Assembly: GCA_040902745.1 (NCBI GenBank)
Contig: JBBDWR010000002.1
Span: 1 to 53,654 of the forward strand
Direction: 5' to 3'
Length of the DNA stretch: 53,654 bases
Origin: JBBDWR01 sp040902745
GTDB taxonomy: Bacteria; Actinomycetota; UBA4738; HRBIN12
The notes under the pieces were generated by a model that saw nothing but the letters and a program-made list of their open reading frames with translations, was not told the origin of the DNA and did not search any database. The first letter of the stretch is position 1. Each line of letters begins with the position of its first letter. Both the position numbers and the translations under genes were made by a program. Positions 17,920 through 25,950 of this stretch are shown one piece after another.

Positions 17920-19500
17920 TCAGTACGGGGACTCGAGCAGCTCTCGTACCGAGCCGTCGTCGGCGAAGAACAGGAACCGATCCATCAGGCGCATGAACCA
18001 ACGATCGTGGGTCACGGCGATCACCGTGCCTTCGTAGCGGGAGAGGGCGTCCTCGAGTGCCTCCGCGGAATGTACGTCGAGGTTGTCCGTGGGTTCGTCG
18101 AGTAGCAGCATCGTCGGGCTCTCGACCTCCATCAACAGCAGCTGGAAGCGCGCTTGCTGTCCGCCGGAGAGCAATGTGAACGGATTGGTGCCGACGCGAT
18201 CGAGTTCGTAGCGCTTCAGCGTGCCCATCGCCTCGCTCATCGACATCCCGTTGGAGCGCAGAACCTCGAGGATCGACGTGTCCGCCAGGTCCGGGCGGTG
18301 ATGCAGCTGCGCGAACAACCCCGGGCGCACGCGCGCACCGAGCCGCCACTCTCCCGTGTGCTCGATCTGCTCGCCGGCGAGCAGGCGCAGGAAGTGGGTC
18401 TTACCGGTGCCGTTGGGGCCGATCACCCCGACGCGCTCGCCGAAGACGACCTCGGTGTCGAACGGGTCGATCAGGCCCGGCAGCCCGAGCTCGCGCAGAC
18501 GCAGCGCCATCTTGCCGGTCCGGCCAACCTCGATCTGCATGCGCACGTTCTGTTTGGCGGCCTTCTCGACCGGCTTGTCGCGCTCCTCATGCCATCGCAC
18601 CTTCTTCTCCGCCGACCGCGCCGTCGAGGCGAATCCGTCGTTGTAGGAAGCCTTGCGCTTCATCTCCTTCATGAAGGCCACGAGCTGTTTGTGGCGCTCG
18701 GCGTAGCGACGGTGCTCCTCGTCGATCCGCTCGAGCCGGGCCTCGCGGGCCTCGGCGTAGGTCGCGTACCCACCGGGATGTACCCAGGCGCCGTGGCCCT
18801 CGAGCGTCACGACGCGCGTCGCCGTCTCGGCCAGCAACGCTCGGTCGTGGCTCACGAACAGGATCGTCTTGTCGCTGGCTCGGATCTGTTGCGCGAGCTC
18901 GTCCTTCCCCTCGATGTCGAGAAAGTTGTCGGGCTCATCCAGCAACAGCACGTCGAACTGCGAGCGGAAGAGCAGCTCGAGCGCCAGCCGCTTCTGTTCG
19001 CCGCCCGACAGCGTGTCGACCTGCCGGTCCGCCGCCTCGAGGTAGGGCACGCCGAACGCCGCGACCGTGCACGTGTCCCACAGGACCTCGGCGCGGTAGC
19101 CGCCGGCGCGCTCCCATCCCTCAAGGGCGTTCGCGTACGCGAGCTGCGCCTGCTCCCCGACCTCGCCCTGAGTCAGGCGCTTCTCGGCCGCATCGAGCGT
19201 GGCCCCGGCCTCGGCGATCTGGCGCTCGGTGAACGACAACAAAAACGCGCGGATCGTGGTCGGCTCGTCGGGCGAGGCGACGAACTGGCGCATGAATCCG
19301 ACCCGGCCCGCCGCGTTTATGGCGCCGGCGTCCGGCGCCTCGAGCCCGGCGATCACGCGGAGCAACGTGGTCTTGCCCACCCCGTTGGCCCCCACGAGCG
19401 CGGCGTGCTGCCCCTCGGGGACGCGGAAGGTCACGGCTTCGAGCAGGGTCCATCCACCGGGAAGGGAATAGCCCACGTCCGCGAGATCGATGACGGCCAT
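17920..19500 (-). CDS. ABC-F family ATPase (ribosome-associated type)
   Basis: A 526-residue protein with two ABC ATPase domains and no membrane part. Domain 1: Walker A GANGVGKTT (about residues 37-45), signature LSGGEQKR, Walker B LLLDEPDNFLD. Domain 2: GPNGTGKTH, LSGGQQAR, LLLDEPTDNLD. The linker between them (about residues 230-320) is long, helical and Lys/Arg-rich (YAERHKQLVAFMKEMKRKASYND), as in ABC-F proteins that act on the ribosome (EttA/Uup and antibiotic-resistance relatives). The choice among these cannot be made from sequence alone. Both Glu residues for hydrolysis are kept. It lies 57 nt downstream of the PHP gene. Confidence 0.88.
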   Translation of the reverse strand: MAVIDLADVGYSLPGGWTLLEAVTFRVPEGQHAALVGANGVGKTTLLRVIAGLEAPDAGAINAAGRVGFMRQFVASPDEPTTIRAFLLSFTERQIAEAGATLDAAEKRLTQGEVGEQAQLAYANALEGWERAGGYRAEVLWDTCTVAAFGVPYLEAADRQVDTLSGGEQKRLALELLFRSQFDVLLLDEPDNFLDIEGKDELAQQIRASDKTILFVSHDRALLAETATRVVTLEGHGAWVHPGGYATYAEAREARLERIDEEHRRYAERHKQLVAFMKEMKRKASYNDGFASTARSAEKKVRWHEERDKPVEKAAKQNVRMQIEVGRTGKMALRLRELGLPGLIDPFDTEVVFGERVGVIGPNGTGKTHFLRLLAGEQIEHTGEWRLGARVRPGLFAQLHHRPDLADTSILEVLRSNGMSMSEAMGTLKRYELDRVGTNPFTLLSGGQQARFQLLLMEVESPTMLLLDEPTDNLDVHSAEALEDALSRYEGTVIAVTHDRWFMRLMDRFLFFADDGSVRELLESPY

Positions 19501-19557
19501 CGCCGGTCATCGTACGGACGAATCGGCGCCCGGGCGCGGGCGTGCGGGCGCGCGCGA

Positions 19558-20523
19558 TCAGGGGATCGGGTTCGTCCACGCGGATCGGCCACGGTCGTCG
19601 GTGGCTACCACGCGCACGTACGGCACCTGCTCGTCCGTTTGCAGTCGGGCGCGGACGATCGCTCCGTGGTCGTCGCGCTCGAGGATGCGGGTCTGCTCCT
19701 GGCGCCCACGGTGGTCGGCTCGCACGGACCAGCCGAGTTCCCAGCGCGTTTGGAACACGATCGAATGGCACGGGCTCGTGTGCACCTCGATCGCGGCGCC
19801 GTCGCGTCGCACGTCGTGGATCGTCGGACCATGCGAGGCGTACGTGAGATGCGCGCGCAGCGCCTCGACGACAGCTTCACTCGAGCGTTCGGGAGCGCGG
19901 ATCATCGTCCACGCGTCCCCGATGTCGAAGGCGGGGTAGTGGCTGTCGTCGGTCGCGATCGCCGACAACGACATCCCCGACTCCAGCGCGAGATCCCACA
20001 CGTACGAGGAGTCGCCCCGCCCGTTCTCGCGGGCGGCGGACGCGTTGTACAGCTCGATGCCGGTGAGTCCCTCGGCCTCGAGGATCACCCGCGGGGGGAG
20101 TCCGCTCCAGTACGGATGTGCGACGAACGCAGCGCCGCCCTGGCCGGTGATGTGAGCCGCGGCCGTCGTGAGGTCGGAAAAGGTCTTGAAGTCGTAGTTG
20201 TCGACGCGCTCCCAGAACCGGCGGTCGCCCCCGGGGTCGTCGGGGATGTCGTCGATCCCGATCGCGAGGATCTCCGTGTACCGGCCGTCGCCCAGGGGGT
20301 CGACCGCGAGCTCCGCCCCGGTGATCACGAGCAGGTGTTCGCTCGAGGGCACATGGGTGAGCGTCCAGTGGTCGGTGATCGCACACACATCGAAGCCGGC
20401 CCACTCGTAGTGGTCCGCGTGTGCTTGGGGCCGCAGGTCGCCGTCGGTGTCGCTGGTGTGCGTGTGGAGCGCGGCCTTGAGCCACTGTCCGTCCGCTTCG
20501 AAGGGATTCTGCCCGTGTTCCAT
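19558..20523 (-). CDS. PHP-domain metal-dependent phosphoesterase-like protein
   Basis: A 321-residue protein of the PHP superfamily. The metal-binding motifs are in order: LHTHTSDTDGDLRP (about residues 18-31), AITDHW, HPYWSG, and ATDDSHYP. The C-terminal third (from about residue 235) is beta-rich without a known name. PHP enzymes hydrolyse phosphoesters using three metals; the substrate here is unknown. A GGCAGGGAG ribosome site precedes ATG 20523. Its start is 31 nt from the stop of the upstream Rieske oxygenase gene on the same strand, so it is probably cotranscribed with the oxygenase. Confidence 0.8.
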   Translation of the reverse strand: MEHGQNPFEADGQWLKAALHTHTSDTDGDLRPQAHADHYEWAGFDVCAITDHWTLTHVPSSEHLLVITGAELAVDPLGDGRYTEILAIGIDDIPDDPGGDRRFWERVDNYDFKTFSDLTTAAAHITGQGGAAFVAHPYWSGLPPRVILEAEGLTGIELYNASAARENGRGDSSYVWDLALESGMSLSAIATDDSHYPAFDIGDAWTMIRAPERSSEAVVEALRAHLTYASHGPTIHDVRRDGAAIEVHTSPCHSIVFQTRWELGWSVRADHRGRQEQTRILERDDHGAIVRARLQTDEQVPYVRVVATDDRGRSAWTNPIP

Positions 20524-20554
20524 GCTCCCTGCCTCTCACGCCTGGGGGGGCAGC

Positions 20555-21583
20555 CTACCCTTGCTCGATCGACGACCGGTAGCGCTCGTTGAACGCAACG
20601 ATCCACCGGTCGTTGAACGGGTGGACGCCGCCTTCGTCGTAGGCCCGCGAGGTCACGCCGAGCTGCGCTCGCTCGCAGACCGCCCAGTCCTGGCGGCTGA
20701 CCAGGTCCCAGAACTCGACGATGTCGGTCGGATCGAAGTCCTCGCGCGCGATCGTGTCGGGATGGAACAGGAACTCGCTCACGATGCGAGTGTGCGCCGG
20801 GCCGGTCGGCTCCAGGCGATAGGTCATGACGCTGTCGGAATGCAGGTTGAGCATGAGCGTCGGGTAGACGTGGTTCCCGTTGTAGGACGTGAGATCGGCC
20901 GGCGCGAGCCCCGGCAGAGGCGGGCGGTTCGAGGTCCCGCTGTGTGTCAGTGTCGTGGCGCCGCCGACGAGCGGCGCGCCGTCGGCGCTCTCCGTCACCC
21001 CCTTGCGGAAGGTTGGCACGAGCTTGACGAGCTCGGGATGTACGCCGGGACAGTGCAGGCATTCGTTGTAGTTGTCGGTCAGGATTTTCCAGTTCGCCGC
21101 GACCTCGTAGACGATCCGGTGCGCGGTACGCAGCTCCGCGATCCGCCAACGAGCGACCGTCTCGCGGATGTCCCCCTCGGGATTGGCGGCACAGAACCGC
21201 CCGAAGGGCGCCGGGCGCTCCGCGAGATTCACGAACACGAATCCGTCCGTCGTCTCCACGTGCGCGGGCCACAACCCAAGCGTGGATCTGTCCAGTCCCT
21301 CGCCCTCCCCGACGTTGGGGGTCCCGACGAGCGCGCCGTCGGTTCGGTAGGTCCATGCGTGATACGGACACACCACGACACCCGAACGCAGCGAGCCCTC
21401 ACCGTCGCACAGGCGGGTCCCGCGATGCCGGCAGACGTTGCGGAACGCGCGCACCGCCCCGTCGCGCGACCGCACGACGATCAGGCTCTCCCCCGCGACG
21501 TCGCGGACGACGTAGTCGTCGGCCTCGTCGACCTCCTCCTCGCGACCGACGCAGATCCATTCCGCGCCGAACACGCGTGCCAC
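20555..21583 (-). CDS. Rieske non-heme iron oxygenase, alpha subunit (N-terminus frameshifted)
   Basis: The 342-residue frame contains a Rieske [2Fe-2S] site (Cys51-x-His53 and Cys72-x2-His75) and a mononuclear iron site (His176, His181 in NECLHCPGVH, Asp298 in RQDWAVCE). It resembles ring-hydroxylating and quaternary-amine (glycine betaine/choline type) monooxygenase alpha subunits. Compared with its full-length paralogue at 30108-31253, about 35 N-terminal residues are in another frame (21584-21689), where they start from TTG 21689 with AGGAG upstream. Joining the frames by dropping one base of the GGG at 21605-21607 restores an alignment with the paralogue without gaps. Needs a separate reductase; none is adjacent. 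The GTG at 21583 may still serve as a start. Confidence 0.82.
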   Translation of the reverse strand: MARVFGAEWICVGREEEVDEADDYVVRDVAGESLIVVRSRDGAVRAFRNVCRHRGTRLCDGEGSLRSGVVVCPYHAWTYRTDGALVGTPNVGEGEGLDRSTLGLWPAHVETTDGFVFVNLAERPAPFGRFCAANPEGDIRETVARWRIAELRTAHRIVYEVAANWKILTDNYNECLHCPGVHPELVKLVPTFRKGVTESADGAPLVGGATTLTHSGTSNRPPLPGLAPADLTSYNGNHVYPTLMLNLHSDSVMTYRLEPTGPAHTRIVSEFLFHPDTIAREDFDPTDIVEFWDLVSRQDWAVCERAQLGVTSRAYDEGGVHPFNDRWIVAFNERYRSSIEQG

Positions 21584-21689
21584 CTCGAGATCCCACGTGT
21601 CGTAGGGAGTGGTAGGCGGATCCGGGAAGGGTGGGGGTAGACGCCCATGCGCGACCGTCGTCGTGCGGTTCGTGCCGTGCCGCGCTCAA
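21584..21689 (-). other. Out-of-frame N-terminal segment of the Rieske oxygenase gene
   Basis: TTG 21689 with AGGAG 6 nt upstream opens a frame reading LSAARHEPHDDGRAWASTPT and then LPGSAYHS. The intact paralogue reads MSAVPEH then WQPVPTLGGGEYHLPEVW. After YHS the match moves to the next frame (YDTWDLEVARVFGAEW). One extra base in a run of three G (21605-21607, plus strand) explains the break. Confidence 0.65.
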
Positions 21690-21777
21690 AGCGTGCTCCT
21701 GTCGGGTCGGGGGGAAAAGACCATCACGGAAACCTAACGGCCGGGACCCGCGTTCTCCAGGGGAGGCAGGTCGATTG

Positions 21778-21796
21778 TGCCTCGATATCCGAGGCA
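21778..21796. promoter_or_regulatory. Inverted-repeat operator between Rieske oxygenase and lrp
   Basis: TGCCTCGATATCCGAGGCA: 7-nt arms TGCCTCG and CGAGGCA are perfectly inverted around ATATC. It sits in the 137-nt region between the divergent oxygenase and Lrp-type regulator genes, about 19 nt before the regulator's -10 box. The first 14 bases recur exactly at 25578-25591, before the flavoprotein gene. A site for the adjacent Lrp-type protein is the simplest reading. Confidence 0.6.
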
Positions 21797-21814
21797 GTCT
21801 GCTCCTTTGGCCTC

Positions 21815-21820
21815 TAGAAT
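21815..21820 (+). promoter_or_regulatory. -10 box of leaderless lrp-type gene
   Basis: TAGAAT ends 6 nt before ATG 21827 and no ribosome binding site is present, so the transcript probably begins at the start codon. The inverted repeat at 21778-21796 overlaps the expected -35 position, which suits autorepression. Confidence 0.5.
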
Positions 21821-21826
21821 CGCGAA

Positions 21827-22300
21827 ATGCGCAAACCACTCCTAGACGACCTCGACGTGAAGATCCTCACGCAGCTCCAGATCGACGGCCGCATGCCCTT
21901 CACGCGCATCGCGGACGCTGTCGGCGTCTCGGAGGCCACGGTCCGGGCACGGGTGGCGAGGATGACGCGGCGGCGCGCCGTGAAGTTCGTCGTCGACATC
22001 AACGCGAACGAGCTGGGGCTGATCGAGGTGTACCTCGGCCTGCGCATCCAAGGGCCCGCCTTGGAGCGCGCGGTCGCCGCCGTGGCCCAGATCCCGGAGG
22101 TCCCCTACTCCGCGATCGTCAGCGGACCCTTCGACGCGATGTGTGAGGTCGTCTGTCGCGACAACGACGACTTGATCCGGCTGCTCGTCGACATCCGCAA
22201 GATCCCGGGCGTCGTCAGCGTCGACGTGATCACGATCTTGAAGATCCACAAAGACGACTGGACGTTCGCCGCCCTCAGTCCGCATCCGGAGACGGCGTAG
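21827..22300 (+). CDS. Lrp/AsnC-family transcriptional regulator
   Basis: A 157-residue regulator. Residues 5-55 form the AsnC-type helix-turn-helix (LDDLDVKILTQLQIDGRMPFTRIADAVGVSEATVRARVARM); residues 65-140 form the ligand-binding RAM domain with alternating strands. It is transcribed away from the Rieske oxygenase gene and converges with the SDR gene, overlapping it by 26 nt at the 3' ends. The shared inverted-repeat motif upstream of this gene and of the flavoprotein operon suggests that it controls this catabolic set, probably in response to an amino-acid-like or amine ligand (inference). Confidence 0.88.
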   Translation: MRKPLLDDLDVKILTQLQIDGRMPFTRIADAVGVSEATVRARVARMTRRRAVKFVVDINANELGLIEVYLGLRIQGPALERAVAAVAQIPEVPYSAIVSGPFDAMCEVVCRDNDDLIRLLVDIRKIPGVVSVDVITILKIHKDDWTFAALSPHPETA

Positions 22301-23108
22301 GCTCGGGCGGCGGCGCGGCCTGACCCCAGGCGTCCACGCCGCCGTCGACCGTGATCGTGGTCCCCGTGACATAGGCGGCGGCATCGGTGGCCAAGAACGC
22401 CACGACCGCGCCGGCCTCCTCGGGACGACCCAGCCGTCCCAGGGGCACCTGCCGGCGCGCGGACTCCACCTCCTCCGGGCCGTAGGAGGCGAGACCCTCT
22501 GTGTCGATCGCGCCGAGCGCAACACAGTTCGTGCGGATCGCATACCGGCTCCACTCCAACGCGAGGCCGCTCGCGAGCGCTTCGAGCGCGGCACGGGCCG
22601 CAGAGGCGTGCGCGAACCCCGGGATCCCTCGGCGCGGGGAGAACCCGATGAAGGTCACCGACCCGCCGCCGGCAGGCATCATCGAGCGCGTGACAACCTC
22701 TCGGGTGAGGTTCCACGCCGCCTCGACGGTCAGCCGGTGCACCGCACGCCACCCGTTCGTCGAGATGTCCTCCGCCGGCGCGGAGAACTGCCCTCCGGCG
22801 TTGTTCACGAGCACGTCGACCGAGCCGAACGCCTCGAGAACCTCGTCGAGCATCGAGGACACTCGATCGGGTTCCCGGACGTCGCAGGAGATCGCGACAC
22901 ATCGCGCACCGATCGCCTCGAGCTCGGAGCGTGTCGCCTCGAGCGGCTCCGGTCGGCGTCCGCAGATCGCAACGGCCGCGCCGGTTCGGGCGAACGCGTG
23001 CGCGACCGCCCTGCCGATCCCGGTGCCGCCACCGGTCACCAGCACGTTCCTCCCGGCGTTCGCGTCCGGCGCGAGGACGTTCGAGAGATCCGTGCGCGGG
23101 CCTGTCAT
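22275..23108 (-). CDS. SDR-family oxidoreductase with non-standard active site
   Basis: A 277-residue short-chain dehydrogenase/reductase. The NAD(P) site TGGGTGIG is at about residues 25-32, followed by VLVNNAGG and VTRSMMPAGGGSVTFIG. In place of the usual Tyr-x3-Lys it has AHASAARAAL, as in enoyl/dienoyl-CoA reductase-like and citronellol-dehydrogenase-like members, where the catalytic Tyr-Lys pair is altered. This suits acyl-CoA substrates and fits the adjacent CaiD-like gene, whose stop overlaps this start by 4 nt (ATGA). Third gene of the minus-strand operon headed by the flavoprotein. Confidence 0.82.
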   Translation of the reverse strand: MTGPRTDLSNVLAPDANAGRNVLVTGGGTGIGRAVAHAFARTGAAVAICGRRPEPLEATRSELEAIGARCVAISCDVREPDRVSSMLDEVLEAFGSVDVLVNNAGGQFSAPAEDISTNGWRAVHRLTVEAAWNLTREVVTRSMMPAGGGSVTFIGFSPRRGIPGFAHASAARAALEALASGLALEWSRYAIRTNCVALGAIDTEGLASYGPEEVESARRQVPLGRLGRPEEAGAVVAFLATDAAAYVTGTTITVDGGVDAWGQAAPPPEPTPSPDAD

Positions 23109-23884
23109 CGATCCCGCCAGACAGGTGGGCGCCCCTCGGCGAAGGCGCGCGGTCCTTCGTCGGCGTCCTCGGACGCCATCACCGCGTCGTAGGCGGGGAT
23201 GCTTGCGTCGCGCAGCGCACGGTAGCCCTGTTGGACGGACAGCTCGTCGGTCGCGCGAAGGATCGCCTTGATCGCCCGAACGGCCATCGGAGCGGCAGCC
23301 AGGATCGGCTCGGCGAGGGCGCGGGCTTCTTCGAGCGCTCGGCCGGGTTCGCTCACGCGGTTCACCACTCCCCAGCGCGCGGCTTCGTCGGCTCCCATGC
23401 GGCGACCGGTCAGCAGAAGCTCGACGGCGACGGCCCGGGGGAGTCGCTTGGGCAGCCGGAGCACACCACCGGCGTCGGGCACGAACCCGAGGTTGACCTC
23501 CGGCAAAAAGAACTCCGCGTCGCTCGAGGCGACGATCAGATCGCAGGCGAGCGCCAGCTCGAACCCGCCGCCGACAGCGAGGCCGTTCACGGCGGCGATC
23601 ACCGGCTTTTCCAGGTCGAACAGCTCCGTCAACCCAGCGAACCCGCCAGGGCCCCAGTCCTCGGGATCGCCCGCCACAGCTGCCTTCATGTCCCACCCTG
23701 CGGAGAAGAATCGCTCGCCCCCGCCGGTCACGATCGCGACGCGCAACCCGTCGTCGTCGCGGAACGCCGCGAACGCCTCGCCGAGGTCGCGGCTCGTGGC
23801 GGAGTCGATCGCGTTCGCCTTCGGCCGGTCGAGCGTGACCTCGAGCAGGTGTCCGCGGACCTCGGTACGCACTGACGCCATCAC
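23105..23884 (-). CDS. Crotonase-family protein, carnitinyl-CoA dehydratase (CaiD)-like
   Basis: A 259-residue enoyl-CoA hydratase/isomerase superfamily member. Its layout closely follows CaiD: LDRPKANAIDSATSRDLGEAF, FRDDDGLRVAIVTG, FFSAGWDMKAA, GPGGFAGLTELFDLEKPVIAAVNG, GGGFELALACDLI and the C-terminus SEDADEGPRAFAEGRPPVW. CaiD converts crotonobetainyl-CoA to carnitinyl-CoA. The resemblance is from memory of the E. coli protein. No CaiB or CaiC gene is seen in the window, so a related acyl-CoA substrate is possible. It lies 25 nt after the flavoprotein gene and overlaps the SDR gene. Confidence 0.75.
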   Translation of the reverse strand: MMASVRTEVRGHLLEVTLDRPKANAIDSATSRDLGEAFAAFRDDDGLRVAIVTGGGERFFSAGWDMKAAVAGDPEDWGPGGFAGLTELFDLEKPVIAAVNGLAVGGGFELALACDLIVASSDAEFFLPEVNLGFVPDAGGVLRLPKRLPRAVAVELLLTGRRMGADEAARWGVVNRVSEPGRALEEARALAEPILAAAPMAVRAIKAILRATDELSVQQGYRALRDASIPAYDAVMASEDADEGPRAFAEGRPPVWRDR

Positions 23885-23909
23885 GGGCAGAGGCTACCGG
23901 TCCGGTGGC

Positions 23910-25535
23910 CTAGAGCGCGTGGTCGCGCCGGATCTCGCGCACGACGTGGTGTCCAGGCAGACCGGTCACGCCACCGCCGGCATGCGTCGCAGACGAGCAT
24001 TGATACAGCCCGCGGATCGGCGTGCGGTAATCGGCGTACCCGACGGCCGGACGCATGTGGAACAGCTGATCCACCGTCAATTCGCCATGGAAGATGTTGC
24101 CGCCGATCAGCCCGTACTCGGTCTCCATGTCGTAGGGCCCGATGATCTGGCGGTGAAGGATCTTGGAGGAGAACCCGGGCGCGACGACGTCGAACCGATC
24201 GATCAAGCGGTCGGCATACGCCTCCAGTTCGTCGTGATGGGGCGCCTCGCTCCACGACTCCGGGACCCATTGGGTGAACATCGACATCACGTGTTTGCCT
24301 TCGGGCGCGAGCGTGCGGTCGAACACGGTCGGTATCTCGCAGTCGGCGAACGGCAGCGTCGCCGCCTCACCGGCGCGCGCTTGCTGGAACCCGGTCTCGA
24401 GGTACTCGAGGTCGTCCATGATCGAGATCGCGCCGCCGTGCACGTCGGGATCGAACCCGGGATCGGCGGTGAACTCCGGCAGCCCGTCGAGCGCGAGGTT
24501 GATCTTCACCGTGCCCGATCGCGACCGCCACTGTTCGATGTCCTGCACGAACTCCGGTGGGAGTTCATGCCGGTCGATCTGGCGCAAGAACGTGATCTGC
24601 GGGTGACACGCGGTCACCACGACTTTCGCGCGGAACTCCTCGCCCCCGGCGATCGCCACGCCGGTCGCGCGGCCACCTTCGACCAGGACCTTCTCCACCG
24701 GCGCGTTCACGCGGATCGTCGCGCCGAATCCCTCGGCCGCCGCGCGGATCGCGTCGGAGACCGCACCCATGCCGCCCTCCGGCATCCCCCAGGAGGCAAC
24801 CTGCCCCTCGGACTCCTCACCGGTGGAATGGTGCATCAGCACGTACGCCGTTCCGGGCGTCATCGGTCCGGCCCACGTGCCGATGATGCCGTTCACGGCC
24901 TGGGTACCGATCACCACCGGGTCCTCGAACCAGCGCTCGAGCAGATCCGATGCGCTCATCGTGAACAGTCGTGTGATGTCGCCGACCGTGCGTTCGTCGA
25001 GCTCTTTGCGCATCGACCAGGCGAGCTGCGCGATGTCCTTGAGATCGCCCATCTTCTTGGAACCGACGTGTGGCGGCGTCCGGTTGAGCAGTGGGTGGAG
25101 CAGGTTCGCGATCCGGCCGATCCACTCGTAGTAGGGACCGAGCGCGTCGGCGTCCTTCTTGGAATACCGAAGGTAGGACTCGCGCGCCCGGTCGGTCTCG
25201 CCCTCGATCAACGAGCGACCGTCGGGGTGCGGTGTGTAACCCATGCCGAGCGGATTGATCTTGTAGCCGTGATCCTTGAGGCGCAGGTCGTTCAGGATGT
25301 AGGGAGGCATCAGGCTCATCGTGTAGCTGAGCGTCATCACCTTGAACTCGGGTGCCTCGGGCCACGGTGCGCTCGTGTCGGCGGCGCCACCGGTCTTGTG
25401 CCTCGCCTCCAGCACGATCACCTTCTTGCCGTACCGCGCGAGGTACGCCGCGGCGACCAGCCCGTTGTGGCCGCCGCCGATCACGATGGCGTCGTAGTCG
25501 TTCGCCGTTCCCGTCGGTGTCATGCGCAGAAGCAT
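23910..25535 (-). CDS. PYROXD2/phytoene-desaturase-like FAD-dependent oxidoreductase
   Basis: A 541-residue flavoprotein. The dinucleotide-binding motif is YDAIVIGGGHNGLVAAAYLARYGKKVIVLEA at about residues 14-44, and the C-terminal FAD-contacting segment is GLYQCSSATHAGGGVTGLPG. Length and the motif GGGHNGL point to the PYROXD2-like branch of the phytoene-desaturase/amine-oxidase superfamily, whose substrates are poorly known. It heads the operon flavoprotein, CaiD-like, SDR. An ATG 12 nt downstream is an alternative start. The Lrp-type motif lies 43-66 nt upstream. Confidence 0.82.
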   Translation of the reverse strand: MLLRMTPTGTANDYDAIVIGGGHNGLVAAAYLARYGKKVIVLEARHKTGGAADTSAPWPEAPEFKVMTLSYTMSLMPPYILNDLRLKDHGYKINPLGMGYTPHPDGRSLIEGETDRARESYLRYSKKDADALGPYYEWIGRIANLLHPLLNRTPPHVGSKKMGDLKDIAQLAWSMRKELDERTVGDITRLFTMSASDLLERWFEDPVVIGTQAVNGIIGTWAGPMTPGTAYVLMHHSTGEESEGQVASWGMPEGGMGAVSDAIRAAAEGFGATIRVNAPVEKVLVEGGRATGVAIAGGEEFRAKVVVTACHPQITFLRQIDRHELPPEFVQDIEQWRSRSGTVKINLALDGLPEFTADPGFDPDVHGGAISIMDDLEYLETGFQQARAGEAATLPFADCEIPTVFDRTLAPEGKHVMSMFTQWVPESWSEAPHHDELEAYADRLIDRFDVVAPGFSSKILHRQIIGPYDMETEYGLIGGNIFHGELTVDQLFHMRPAVGYADYRTPIRGLYQCSSATHAGGGVTGLPGHHVVREIRRDHAL

Positions 25536-25577
25536 GGCGGCGCCGAGCCACGCGGTCCACCGATTGTTGTCCCACTT

Positions 25578-25601
25578 TGCCTCGATATCCGTGGTCGAGG
25601 C
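25578..25601. promoter_or_regulatory. Second copy of the Lrp-type operator motif
   Basis: TGCCTCGATATCCG (25578-25591) repeats exactly the first 14 bases of the operator at 21778. Here the inverted partner TCGAGGC follows at 25595-25601, so GCCTCGA and TCGAGGC face each other across 9 nt. It lies upstream of the flavoprotein operon. This ties that operon to the Lrp-type regulator. Confidence 0.55.
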
Positions 25602-25698
25602 GCGCTCTTCCTCGGAAACCGAAGCCGGGGCTGGGCCGGAACACGCTCGCGGTCCGAACAGCTAGCATCGGGACATCCGCTTCGAGAAAGGCCCCGCC

Positions 25699-25950
25699 AT
25701 GGACCAGCCACAGCACAGCGACAGCCTCACCGACGAGGACATCCGCACGGTGCTGCCCGAGACGGCGGCTCCCACCACGGCACGGACGGGCGATCCCGAC
25801 GGCAAGGACGCGGATGGGACGGACGGCGATGGATCCGACGGCACCGACGGCGACGGCTCGGACGCGGACGGAACCGACGGCAAGGACGCGGACGGGACGG
25901 ATGGCTCGGATGCCGACGGAACCGACGGGGACAGCACGGAGCAGGGATGA
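25699..25950 (+). CDS. Asp/Gly/Thr repeat peptide, candidate RiPP-type precursor
   Basis: An 83-residue, extremely acidic polypeptide. Residues 1-29 form a leader-like region with LTDEDIRTVLPE; residues 30-80 are built from short repeats of the types DADGTDG, DGDGSDG and DGKDADGTDG. There is no signal peptide. AAAGG lies 8 nt before the ATG and a TAGCAT box 31 nt before it. Its TGA overlaps the ATG of the JmjC-type hydroxylase gene (ATGA), so the two are made together. The repeats could be substrates for hydroxylation at Asp or could bind calcium. No known family is recognised. Confidence 0.7.
   Translation: MDQPQHSDSLTDEDIRTVLPETAAPTTARTGDPDGKDADGTDGDGSDGTDGDGSDADGTDGKDADGTDGSDADGTDGDSTEQG

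Noticed and set aside
18154..20592. 812-codon plus-strand open frame
   Set aside because: It lies opposite the ABC-F and PHP genes; its translation is Arg/Gly/Val/His-rich without domains, as expected for a shadow frame in GC-rich DNA.
23268..25946. Long plus-strand extension upstream of the JmjC-type gene
   Set aside because: It is antisense to the CaiD-like and flavoprotein genes. The hydroxylase starts at 25947, where its family similarity begins and an ATGA overlap exists.
25778..25946. CRISPR-like or minisatellite repeat
   Set aside because: The repetition follows codons of the Asp/Gly/Thr peptide in an open frame with start, ribosome site and coupled downstream gene; it has no spacer structure.
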